Of a stretch of DNA of 7,780 nt, positions 1 through 6,720 are shown one piece after another. Below the pieces are notes generated by a model that did not search any database, was not told the origin of the DNA, and was given only the letters and a program-made list of their open reading frames with translations. The DNA lies in the NCBI GenBank assembly GCA_938014865.1, contig CALLQJ010000181.1, forward strand, positions 1 through 7,780, in the 5' to 3' direction. Every line of letters begins with the position of its first letter. The first letter of the stretch is position 1. The stretch is from an uncultured Fastidiosipila sp. (GTDB lineage Bacteria > Bacillota > Clostridia > Saccharofermentanales > Fastidiosipilaceae). The translations under genes and the position numbers were made by a program.

Positions 1-1614
1 CGACGGAGCCTGACCGGGGGCCGTAAGATGGTGGTTGTGCTGCTCGAGTTCTTCGAGGAATTTCGGCAGCTCTTCGTCGGGATCGGATGCACCGGTCTCG
101 AGGCCGTCGCAGTACTTCGCCAGTACGTTCTTGATCGCACCGCTCAGCGTTTCAACCGCGCCTTCCTGGAAGATGAAGCCGTTATGAGGCGAAACAATGG
201 CGCTTTCATTGTACTCTTGGAAGAGCTCGGCAATGTTATCCGGATAGGAGATATCCCATTTCTGGTTGAAGGGGGTACCGAACTGCCAGCCGAAGGTGTA
301 GTCGTAGCCGTTCTGGTCTGCGGAAAGCGTGCCGCCCATGGTCTTGTCGACCTGGTCGTCGCCGACGGCCGTGTAGTGCTCGCCTTCGATACCGTGACGG
401 ATCAGGGTACCGACGTATTTATCCGTGTTCAGAAGGTTCAGGAACTGAACGGCTTTTTCGGGATGCTCACAGCCGTGGTAGACAGCCAGGAGACCGCCCA
501 TAGCGTTTCTGGTTTCGAATAGGGGTTCCATCAGCGGGATGAATTCCACTTCAAAGCCCATCGATTTGGACGCGGATTCTTTCGCACCGGGTGCGTAGGA
601 AATGACGTAGGAGAAAAGGTTGCCGTTCTTGAAATCATTGTCTCTTTGAGCGGAGTCTTTTTCATACTGTGTCGGCTCGGGTGCGGTATAGCCCGCTTCA
701 AACCAGGAGTGGGTCAGATTGACGTAATCTTCGTACTCTTGCGTAGCATACTGGTTGAAGACTTCGCCCTGATGATTCTTGAAGTTGTCGAACTCGGGAA
801 CGGCATAAGCGCCCGGGAAGTTCGGTGTACCGTAAAGGGACTCATAAGGATGGGTCAGCGAGAAACCGTTGCCGCTCGCCAGGCCGGTGATGCCGATGAC
901 TTTTTTGCCTTCCGCTTCACTCTTCTCTTTCACGGTCTTGAGCACTTCGGTAAAGTCCGAAATCTTCTTGACCTTGCTCAGGTCGATGCCGTACTCTTCC
1001 GCCATTTCGGCGTTGACGTAAAGGCCGCCCTGCCAGCCCATTTCTTTGTAGGAAGGGACACCGTAGATGGCACCGTCTACCGAAACCGCATTCCAGAGAG
1101 CGTCCGGAATAAAGTCATAGGTCTCGGGCGCTTCCGTCTTCAGAAGCTCGGTGATGTCCATGAACGCGCCTTTGTTGACGTTCTGCAGATAGTTCGTGGT
1201 CCAGCTGGCCGTAAAGCAGATGTCATAATATTCATTCGCATTGATGATATTCGGCATCTTTTCTTTGTAGTCCGGGTTCGCAATGACCTGATAGTCAATT
1301 TCCACACCGATTTTGTCGCGGGTGTATTCATTGAGCTTGTCAATGACTTTCTGCGTGTCGGCGGCGATGGGGTTGATGGACATGTACCACTTCAAGGTCA
1401 CCACGTCATCGTCCGAAGGTTTCTCGGCTTCGCCTTCCGTTTCTTTTTCGGGAGCATCGGTCTTCTTGCTGCTCTCGTCGTCTTTGGCCTCGGTTTTTTC
1501 TGTTTCTTTACCGGAGTCGCCGTTCTTGCCGTTGTTTCCGCCGCAGGCGGTCAAAAGGCCGAAGGTCATGACACCGGCTAATGCAATAGCACTTAATTTT
1601 TTCAGTCTTTTCAT
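1..1614 (-). CDS. Carbohydrate ABC transporter solute-binding lipoprotein (LplA/YtcQ-like), 3' end outside window
   Basis: Extracytoplasmic binding protein that would capture a sugar or oligosaccharide and deliver it to the two permeases encoded just upstream. The frame is open from the ATG at 1614 to the window edge with no stop, giving 538 visible residues; family members are usually about 500-560, so little is missing. The N-terminus has basic residues (MKRLKK), a hydrophobic stretch and a lipobox L21-T22-A23-C24, so Cys24 should be lipidated and anchored. Residues 25 to about 70 are a Lys/Glu/Asp/Ser-rich linker without hydrophobic residues; the folded domain begins near VTLKWYMS. Segments such as YGVPSYKE and a GLYVN-like stretch are typical of this family. 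A GGAG site at 1622-1625 lies 7 nt before the ATG. It is the last gene of the permease-permease-binding protein operon. The ligand cannot be read from sequence; a fucosylated glycan is inferred from the neighbouring GH29 gene. The last ~15 visible residues (QHNHHLTAPGQ...) do not look like the helical tail usual in this family. Confidence 0.93.
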   Translation of the reverse strand, partial: MKRLKKLSAIALAGVMTFGLLTACGGNNGKNGDSGKETEKTEAKDDESSKKTDAPEKETEGEAEKPSDDDVVTLKWYMSINPIAADTQKVIDKLNEYTRDKIGVEIDYQVIANPDYKEKMPNIINANEYYDICFTASWTTNYLQNVNKGAFMDITELLKTEAPETYDFIPDALWNAVSVDGAIYGVPSYKEMGWQGGLYVNAEMAEEYGIDLSKVKKISDFTEVLKTVKEKSEAEGKKVIGITGLASGNGFSLTHPYESLYGTPNFPGAYAVPEFDNFKNHQGEVFNQYATQEYEDYVNLTHSWFEAGYTAPEPTQYEKDSAQRDNDFKNGNLFSYVISYAPGAKESASKSMGFEVEFIPLMEPLFETRNAMGGLLAVYHGCEHPEKAVQFLNLLNTDKYVGTLIRHGIEGEHYTAVGDDQVDKTMGGTLSADQNGYDYTFGWQFGTPFNQKWDISYPDNIAELFQEYNESAIVSPHNGFIFQEGAVETLSGAIKNVLAKYCDGLETGASDPDEELPKFLEELEQHNHHLTAPGQAPS

Positions 1615-1636
1615 TCCTTTTCTCCTTTTTTATATT

Positions 1637-1658
1637 TTCTGTTCCCGGAGGAACAAAA
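1637..1658 (-). other. Intercistronic RNA hairpin before the lipoprotein gene
   Basis: In the minus-strand transcript, TTTTGTTCC (1658-1650) pairs with GGAACAGAA (1645-1637) around a 4-nt TCCG loop. This gives a 9-bp stem with one G-U pair that can form only in the minus-strand RNA. No U-run follows, so it is not a standard intrinsic terminator. It lies in the 71-nt gap between the permease 2 stop and the lipoprotein start, 12 nt ahead of the GGAG site. A weaker 5-bp inverted repeat (GCAGT/ACTGC, arms 1660-1664 and 1677-1681) precedes it. Such hairpins can protect a downstream message end and raise binding-protein levels over permeases; that role is inferred here. Confidence 0.45.
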
Positions 1659-1685
1659 GGCAGTTATTTATTTCGGACTGCAGGA

Positions 1686-2606
1686 TCAGCCCTTTACGCC
1701 GCCGACCGTCAGGCCTTTGACGTAATACTTCTGGAAGAACGGATAAGCACAGAGGATCGGCACCATGACGATGACCGTCAGCGCCATCTGCCCGTTATCC
1801 GTCGGCGGATTCTTCGCGAGCTCCTGATATTCCAGTGCATTCATGGAGGCTTCGGTCAAAGCCGTCATGCTGTTCTGAATACTCTGCAGAAGCGTCTGAA
1901 TCGGATACTTCTTTCTGTCGACAATGTACAGAAGGCCGAGGAACCAGTCGTTCCAGTAATTAATCAAGGTAAACATTCCGATGGTCGCAAGTCCCGGTTT
2001 GCTCAAAGGCAGCATGATCGACCAGAAGGTGCGGATCTGCGATGCCCCGTCTATTCGGGCCGCTTCCAGTAATTCATTCGGTATGCTGCGGTAGAACGTC
2101 CTCAGGATGATGACGTAAAACGAGTTGAAGCACATCGGCAGGACCAGGGCCCAGACCGAGTTGTTCAGGTGTAAAAGCTGGGTATTGACCATATAAGTCG
2201 GCACGGTGCCACCGTTGAAGATCATGGTGAAGACGAGGAGGATCGTGAAGAAATTCTTGTAAGGATACTCCGGTCTCGAAATCACGTAAGCAAAAGTCGC
2301 GGTAATGGTCAGGCTGATCAGGGTACCGGCAATCGCCATGAACAAGGTCACGCCGTAGGAGCGGTAGATCTGGTCGCCGAGTTTTCCGAAGAACTCATAA
2401 GCTTCCGTACTCCATTCTTCCGGGAAGAAGGAGAAGCCGACATTATAAATGCTTTGCTGGCTGCTGAAGGAGATGATCACCACCAGGATAACCGGCAGGA
2501 TGCACAGCAGGGCAAAAATGATCATGAATACATTCAATACAGCGTTCGTGCTGCCTTTTATTTGATTAAGCTCTTGCGCTTTGGTCAATTTCTTTTTGCT
2601 GGACAT
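1686..2606 (-). CDS. Carbohydrate ABC transporter permease 2 (LplC/YtcP-like, CUT1)
   Basis: Integral membrane subunit, 306 aa, of a binding-protein-dependent sugar importer, the usual length for the LplC type. A short polar N-terminus (MSSKKKLTK) is followed by hydrophobic segments at about 23-47, 86-110, 117-135, 150-170, 205-228 and 275-292. The EAA loop that docks on the ATPase is clear: E181-A-A-R-I-D-G187, followed by the L199-P200 pair (EAA...G.........LP). The C-terminus KGLTVGGVKG is typical of this permease group. The ATG at 2606 is preceded by AGAAAGGA (2616-2623) with 9 nt spacing. That site overlaps the stop codon of permease 1, and only 16 nt separate the two genes, so they are surely co-transcribed and probably translationally coupled. 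It should form a heterodimer with permease 1. The substrate is not readable from sequence. Confidence 0.95.
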   Translation of the reverse strand: MSSKKKLTKAQELNQIKGSTNAVLNVFMIIFALLCILPVILVVIISFSSQQSIYNVGFSFFPEEWSTEAYEFFGKLGDQIYRSYGVTLFMAIAGTLISLTITATFAYVISRPEYPYKNFFTILLVFTMIFNGGTVPTYMVNTQLLHLNNSVWALVLPMCFNSFYVIILRTFYRSIPNELLEAARIDGASQIRTFWSIMLPLSKPGLATIGMFTLINYWNDWFLGLLYIVDRKKYPIQTLLQSIQNSMTALTEASMNALEYQELAKNPPTDNGQMALTVIVMVPILCAYPFFQKYYVKGLTVGGVKG

Positions 2607-2622
2607 TTTTGCTTATCCTTTC

Positions 2623-3606
2623 TCAGAAAATCGCGCTTTCACGGTCGATTTTCCGTACGATGAAGTTGACGGAAACGATCATAATAAAGCCCAAGATCGA
2701 TTGATAGAAGTTAGCGGCCGAAGCCATGCTGATGTTTTGTGTTTCTTTCAGGGCGCGGTAAACGTAAGTATCCACCACGTTCGTGTAGTCCAGGAGCACG
2801 CCTTCATTGCGCGGCAGCTGGTAGAAAAGCCCGAAGTCCGAATAGAACATGCGGCCTACCGCCAGAATGCTCAGCGTGATCATCATGGTCTTGAGACAAG
2901 GCAGCGTAATGTGCCAGATCTGTTCCCACTTCGTTGCGCCGTCTACGATGGCGGCTTCGTAATAATCATCGGGGATGCCGATGACCGAGGCCTGATACAT
3001 GACCGAGGTGTAGCCCAAGGTCTTCCAGACGTGGAAAATCGTCAGGATGTAAGGCCAGTATTCACCGGTGGAATACCAGACAACCGGCTCCTTGCCCATC
3101 GCGGTAAGAATCTGATTTAAGATGCCTGCCTCTTTGGCAAAAAGCGCGTAGCCGATGAAGGAGACAACAACCCAGCTGAGGAAGTAAGGGGCCATGAAGA
3201 TCGTCTGGTATACCTTGCTCCGGCGGGTGCTGTGCAGCTCGGTGAGAATGATGGCGAGTGTGACCGGCAAAACCAGGTCTAATAAAATAAAGAAGAGATT
3301 ATAGCCGATGGTGTTCCGGGTGATGACCAGGAAGTCCTTGGTGGCAAAAAGAAATTTGAAATTCTGTACGCCGTTCCAGGGGCTTCCGAACATGCCCTTC
3401 GGAATCTGATAGCGTTTGAAAGCCAAAACCAGTCCGCCCATGGGCAGGTAACGGAACAGGATCATGGCGATCAGGCCGGGCAGGGCCAGAACCGTCAAGG
3501 GAAATGCGCGCTTAAAGCGTGTTCGTCTGTTGGCTTTTCGTTTTGCAGTGACGACGGGTTTGGCCGTCGATTTGCCGTTTTGTACCGGGTCGTTTGACTG
3601 TTTCAC
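2623..3606 (-). CDS. Carbohydrate ABC transporter permease 1 (LplB-like, CUT1)
   Basis: First gene of the transporter operon, 327 aa from the GTG at 3606. The N-terminus is polar and very basic (residues 1-33, many Lys/Arg), then come hydrophobic segments near 36-55, 102-122, 135-155, 185-205, 240-255 and 302-317. The EAA loop is E217-A-A-I-V-D-G223 with L235-P236, preceded by IPDDYY as usual in LplB-type permeases; the C-terminus R-E-S-A-I-F is also characteristic. The frame stays open upstream to an ATG at 3675, but GTG is preferred: it has a purine-rich Shine-Dalgarno (GGAGAGGGGG, 3614-3623) at 7 nt spacing. The ATG at 3675 lies upstream of a perfect TATAAT promoter element (3641-3646), so it would not be on the message. 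It pairs with permease 2. No ATPase gene accompanies them, consistent with CUT1 importers that borrow a shared ATPase. Confidence 0.94.
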   Translation of the reverse strand: MKQSNDPVQNGKSTAKPVVTAKRKANRRTRFKRAFPLTVLALPGLIAMILFRYLPMGGLVLAFKRYQIPKGMFGSPWNGVQNFKFLFATKDFLVITRNTIGYNLFFILLDLVLPVTLAIILTELHSTRRSKVYQTIFMAPYFLSWVVVSFIGYALFAKEAGILNQILTAMGKEPVVWYSTGEYWPYILTIFHVWKTLGYTSVMYQASVIGIPDDYYEAAIVDGATKWEQIWHITLPCLKTMMITLSILAVGRMFYSDFGLFYQLPRNEGVLLDYTNVVDTYVYRALKETQNISMASAANFYQSILGFIMIVSVNFIVRKIDRESAIF

Positions 3607-3613
3607 AACGAGA

Positions 3614-3623
3614 CCCCCTCTCC
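3614..3623 (-). promoter_or_regulatory. Ribosome binding site deciding the GTG start of permease 1
   Basis: GGAGAGGGGG on the minus strand ends 7 nt before the GTG at 3606. It is the only good Shine-Dalgarno in this leader and selects GTG over the ATG at 3675. Confidence 0.75.
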
Positions 3624-3640
3624 AAAGATGCGTTGTCTTT

Positions 3641-3669
3641 ATTATAAAGTCCAAAAAAACCGCCAACAA
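3641..3669 (-). promoter_or_regulatory. Sigma-A-type promoter of the transporter operon
   Basis: On the minus strand the -10 is a perfect TATAAT (3646-3641). The -35 is TTGTTG (3669-3664), only half matching TTGACA, at an ideal 17-bp spacing. Transcription should begin near 3634, leaving a leader of about 28 nt. A strong -10 with a weak -35 is what one expects of a promoter that needs an activator, which fits control by the divergently encoded AraC-type regulator. Predicted from consensus only. Confidence 0.65.
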
Positions 3670-3679
3670 TGGCAAGATT

Positions 3680-3711
3680 TTTGGATAAGGTGCAAAGTTT
3701 TGCGATAATAT
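3680..3711. promoter_or_regulatory. Candidate operator: direct and inverted repeats between divergent promoters
   Basis: Two GATAA cores (3684-3688 and 3704-3708) sit in loosely matching 12-bp units (8 of 12 positions alike) exactly 20 bp apart, two helical turns, the kind of spacing AraC-family dimers use. Between them lies a palindrome, GCAAAGTTTTGC (3692-3703, 5-bp arms around GT). The second unit ends just before the plus-strand -35, and the first is about 15 bp upstream of the minus-strand -35. Binding by the neighbouring response regulator is an inference; a LacI-type repressor could instead use the palindrome, though the usual central CG is absent. Confidence 0.35.
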
Positions 3712-3738
3712 TTACACATTCGAGATTTCTTTTATACT
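3711..3738 (+). promoter_or_regulatory. Sigma-A-type promoter of the regulator-kinase-GH29 operon
   Basis: TTTACA (3711-3716) and TATACT (3733-3738) each differ from consensus at one base and are 16 bp apart. Transcription would start near 3745, giving a leader of about 37 nt before the response regulator ATG at 3782. No other good promoter is evident before the downstream genes, so all three plus-strand genes probably share it. Predicted from consensus only. Confidence 0.68.
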
Positions 3739-3781
3739 AAAACCATAAAGATTTACATTTTTGGACAGAAATGAGGAAAAA

Positions 3782-4891
3782 ATGAACATATTGATAGTAG
3801 ATGATGACATCCATGTAGGCCCCGGGCTCAGCAGGCTGCTGTCGCTCGAGGACTACGAAGGACGTGTAGTAGGGACACCTTCCGGTGCCGCCGAAGCCCT
3901 GGTTTATATAGATGCCAATCATATCGATGTGGTCATTACGGATATTTCCATGCCGGGGATGGACGGCATTGATCTTTGCAAAAAGCTTTACGAAGATTAT
4001 CCGAACATTCAGGTGATTCTTTTGAGCGGGCACAGCGAATTTGAATATGCCCGAAGTGCGCTGCGCTATAAAGTAAACGACTATATATTAAAACCTATTA
4101 CTAAAGATAAAGTCCGCAAAATCGATGAGATCCTCCGCCGCATTTACAATGAAAAACGCGAGGAAGAAAAAACCTACGGCTACTTTCTTTCCGAGCAGAT
4201 GGGCGAGCAGATCATGGACGCGCTGAAAGGCGCGGACATTGACTATTTTGACCGCCTTTTTTCATCGGCACACTTTCTGAATGCCATTAAAGGCTCGACG
4301 GGCAAGGCGACCGGGATTTTCTTTATGAATCTTTTATATTCCTATTTAGAAAAGCTGGAGAATGAGGAGGGCACGGCCCGGGCCCTGCGCGAACAGTGGA
4401 TCGCCGTCTATGCGAACGCCCCCTGGGCCGAACGCTCGGATATTATCGTGACGCAGTATATGGAGCTTCTGAACGGCCTGAGCAGCCGCAAGCAGGATAC
4501 CTCCGGCACCCTGGCCCGGCAGGCGGCCGAACTTCTGCAGAAGAATCTGCACGATGTGGATTTCAATATTACGGCCCTGGCCGACGAGCTCAACGTGACC
4601 ATTTCGCACTTGAGCACCACCTTCAAGCAGCGGACGGGGCAGAACCTCAGCACCTACCTGACCGAGCTCCGGATCCGCCATGCCGCCGGGCTCCTGCGCG
4701 ATACCTCGCTGACCATTGCCGAGATCGGGCACCGCAGCGGCTATGACAGTCCGAAGTATTTTGCCAAGGTCTTCAAGCGGAAGACCGGACTTCGCCCGAG
4801 CGAATTCCGCAACCTCGCCGCTGCCGACCTCAAAGAAAATTTTGATGCCGCCCTGCAGGCGACGGAACTTTCATTCGAGGATGAAACATGA
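3782..4891 (+). CDS. AraC-family response regulator (YesN-like)
   Basis: DNA-binding transcription regulator, 369 aa, switched by phosphorylation. Residues 1 to about 120 are a receiver domain: acidic cluster D7-D8-D9, phospho-acceptor D54 in TDISMPGMDG, S82 and K104 in LKP are all in place. A middle region (about 125-240) without clear motifs is helical in character. The C-terminus carries two AraC helix-turn-helix units, about 263-293 (ITALADELNVTISHLS) and 310-343 (TIAEIGHRSGYDSPKYFAKV, then FKRKTGLRPSEF). A TTG seven codons upstream (3761) is in frame, but the ATG at 3782 is chosen because a GAGG site (3773-3776) precedes it and the receiver fold starts at MNILIVDDD. The stop overlaps the kinase start by 4 bp (ATGA), making the kinase its partner. 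Likely target: the divergent transporter promoter, possibly its own too. Confidence 0.95.
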   Translation: MNILIVDDDIHVGPGLSRLLSLEDYEGRVVGTPSGAAEALVYIDANHIDVVITDISMPGMDGIDLCKKLYEDYPNIQVILLSGHSEFEYARSALRYKVNDYILKPITKDKVRKIDEILRRIYNEKREEEKTYGYFLSEQMGEQIMDALKGADIDYFDRLFSSAHFLNAIKGSTGKATGIFFMNLLYSYLEKLENEEGTARALREQWIAVYANAPWAERSDIIVTQYMELLNGLSSRKQDTSGTLARQAAELLQKNLHDVDFNITALADELNVTISHLSTTFKQRTGQNLSTYLTELRIRHAAGLLRDTSLTIAEIGHRSGYDSPKYFAKVFKRKTGLRPSEFRNLAAADLKENFDAALQATELSFEDET

Positions 4892-6720
4892 GTATTCGCA
4901 AAAAGTTTTGTCTGACCCTCGTTTCCTCTTTACTGGCCCTGTTTCTCTTGTTTTCTGCCTTGTCGATCGCGCTTTTCCGCGATTCGACAAAACAGCAGCT
5001 GCAGCGTTCCATGGAGACGCTCATTTCTTATAACACGTCCAGCCTGAACGCTTTTACGACTTCTATTCATCAGGTGGCTTTGCACCTGGTAAGCGACAAA
5101 GCCTTCGGCGAACTTTTGAGCTTTGAAAGCGAGCGTACGATCGAACAGCTCGAAAACCGCGATGCCTTGTACATTCAGTTCACCCATTACTCGCTTTTTT
5201 ACAATACCGAATATTCGCGTTTTCAAAACACGCTTTTCTTAAACGAAACCCTGCCCTCCGCCGCTTTCTTTCCGGTGGCGGATATGGCGGAGACCACCCG
5301 CGAAGGCAGCTACCGGATTTATAAGGATACCCTGGTCAAAGAGCAGGGCTGGTTCAAGGCCGTCGACAATACGAGGGCCGGCACCTATGTGGTCTACGAC
5401 GAAGACTCCGAAAGGATCCTCTTTGTCCGCCGCCTGCAGAACACCTACTATACCGGGCCCTGGAGCAAAGCCGGCATCGGCACGCTGGTGATCAGCATCA
5501 AGCCGGACGACTTTGTGGATCTCTTGTCCATGCGTTTCCTGACGCCGAACAGTGCGTATCTGATCCGCAATGCGGACAATGAGGTCATCCTGCAGAAAAA
5601 CACGACGGAAGCGCTGGCCGCTTCTTTTGAGGACGGGGAACTGGCCGGAAAAAGGATCGAAAGCGACGGCGGGGACATTGTGTCCGGCGGACAGGAGTGG
5701 AAAGTCTCAAGCCGCGAGCTGCGCAACGACCTGGAAATCATCTACCTCACGCCGGTCTCCGATGTGAACGCCCTGATCTGGAACAGCATCCGCCCGAGCA
5801 TCGTCACCTCGGCGCTTCTCATGATTCTGACGGCTGCGGTGGCCTTTATTTTTTCCGATTATTTTACGGCGCCCATTATCAGTCTTTCGCAGGATATTTC
5901 CGGCATTACAGATACCGAGAATTACAATCCGGAGATTTTTGAAAAATACAAGGATCAGGAGCTTCAGGCCGTGTGCCGGAGCTTCGACGATATGATGAAT
6001 AATGCCAACCGTCTGAACCGGGCACGGCAGGCCAGTGAGCGCCGGAGCCGGGAGATGGAGCTGCGCTCGCTGCAGGCCCAGATCAACCCGCACTTTTTGT
6101 TTAATGCCATGGACTTGGTGAATTGGATCGCCCTGTCCCGGGATCAGGATGACTTGGCGGACATCGTCGCAAATATTGCCGAAATTCTGCGCTACAGCAT
6201 CACCGAGGCGGACTCGTTGATCCCGGTGGAAGATGAGATCCGGATCAGTGAAACCTATCTTTCCGTCTACCGCCTGCGCTACGGCAATGTCATGCAGTTC
6301 ACCTATCCGCCGGAAGAAGAGCTCGATTACTTTATTCCGAAGTTCTGCCTGCAGCCTCTGGTGGAAAATTCCATCCGCCATTCCTCCGAGACCCATGATA
6401 AGCCGCTGCATATTGAATTAACGCATCAGCGGGACGGCGATAACATTGTCCTGCGCCTCAGCGACGACGGCAGGGGCAATGATCCCGAACTGCTCAACCG
6501 CTTTCTGCGGCATGAAAAAAATGTCCCGCTCAAGGTTTCCCACGGCTTCGGCATCCGCAATGTGAATGAACGTCTGCAGCTGAAGTTTCAGATGGAAGGT
6601 TCCTTGCATTATGAAATGGACGACGAGGGCCGGCTCACCGCCGTCCTGGTCTTTCCTTATATAACAGACAGTCAGCAATATATGAGAGGTATAGAAAATG
6701 CAAAAAAAGAAAACGAATGA
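4888..6720 (+). CDS. Membrane sensor histidine kinase (YesM/LytS-type, His_kinase + HATPase)
   Basis: Sensor kinase, 610 aa, partner of the upstream regulator. A transmembrane helix lies at about 8-30, followed by a roughly 270-residue extracytoplasmic domain and a second helix at about 304-323. The sensor part includes KEQGWFKAV near 151-159, resembling the W-[FY]-x-x-A segment of double-Cache domains, so a Cache-type ligand pocket is plausible. A HAMP-like linker (about 324-378) and a short Arg/Glu-rich helix lead to LQAQINPHFLFN with phospho-acceptor H402, the signature of the YesM/LytS kinase class. The ATPase domain shows the N box (LQPLVENSIRH, N494), D527-G528-R-G530, and HGFGIRN (G553, G555). 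The start overlaps the regulator stop by 4 bp and has a GAGG site (4877-4880) 7 nt upstream. The 3' end overlaps the next gene by 23 bp. The ligand is unknown; an extracellular sugar is inferred from context. Confidence 0.95.
   Translation: MSIRKKFCLTLVSSLLALFLLFSALSIALFRDSTKQQLQRSMETLISYNTSSLNAFTTSIHQVALHLVSDKAFGELLSFESERTIEQLENRDALYIQFTHYSLFYNTEYSRFQNTLFLNETLPSAAFFPVADMAETTREGSYRIYKDTLVKEQGWFKAVDNTRAGTYVVYDEDSERILFVRRLQNTYYTGPWSKAGIGTLVISIKPDDFVDLLSMRFLTPNSAYLIRNADNEVILQKNTTEALAASFEDGELAGKRIESDGGDIVSGGQEWKVSSRELRNDLEIIYLTPVSDVNALIWNSIRPSIVTSALLMILTAAVAFIFSDYFTAPIISLSQDISGITDTENYNPEIFEKYKDQELQAVCRSFDDMMNNANRLNRARQASERRSREMELRSLQAQINPHFLFNAMDLVNWIALSRDQDDLADIVANIAEILRYSITEADSLIPVEDEIRISETYLSVYRLRYGNVMQFTYPPEEELDYFIPKFCLQPLVENSIRHSSETHDKPLHIELTHQRDGDNIVLRLSDDGRGNDPELLNRFLRHEKNVPLKVSHGFGIRNVNERLQLKFQMEGSLHYEMDDEGRLTAVLVFPYITDSQQYMRGIENAKKENE
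6685..6689 (+). promoter_or_regulatory. Ribosome binding site for the GH29 gene inside the kinase gene
   Basis: AGAGG lies 8 nt before the ATG at 6698, within the 3' end of the kinase coding region. It supports that ATG as the true start, and so the 23-bp overlap and translational coupling. Confidence 0.6.

Noticed and set aside
28..522. Plus-strand frame of 164 codons at the left edge
   Set aside because: Antisense to the lipoprotein gene, in the same shadow frame pattern, with no motif or convincing start signal.
646..1581. Long open plus-strand frame (311 codons) opposite the lipoprotein gene
   Set aside because: It is antisense to a gene with clear lipobox and family features. Its translation has no recognisable domain, no good ribosome binding site, and arises from the codon bias of the true gene.
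3607..3675. Upstream ATG extension of permease 1 (23 extra residues)
   Set aside because: The ATG lies upstream of the predicted -10 box, lacks a ribosome binding site, and the downstream GTG has a strong one.
3692..3703. Catabolite-responsive (cre) element at the palindrome
   Set aside because: The palindrome lacks the central CG pair and the flanking pattern of cre sites, so CcpA control is not called.
3761..3781. TTG start for the response regulator
   Set aside because: No Shine-Dalgarno precedes it. The ATG at 3782 has one and matches the normal beginning of receiver domains.
5707..6411. Minus-strand frame of 234 codons inside the kinase gene
   Set aside because: It lies opposite the conserved kinase core, whose motifs are intact on the plus strand. 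No start signals or domain are seen.
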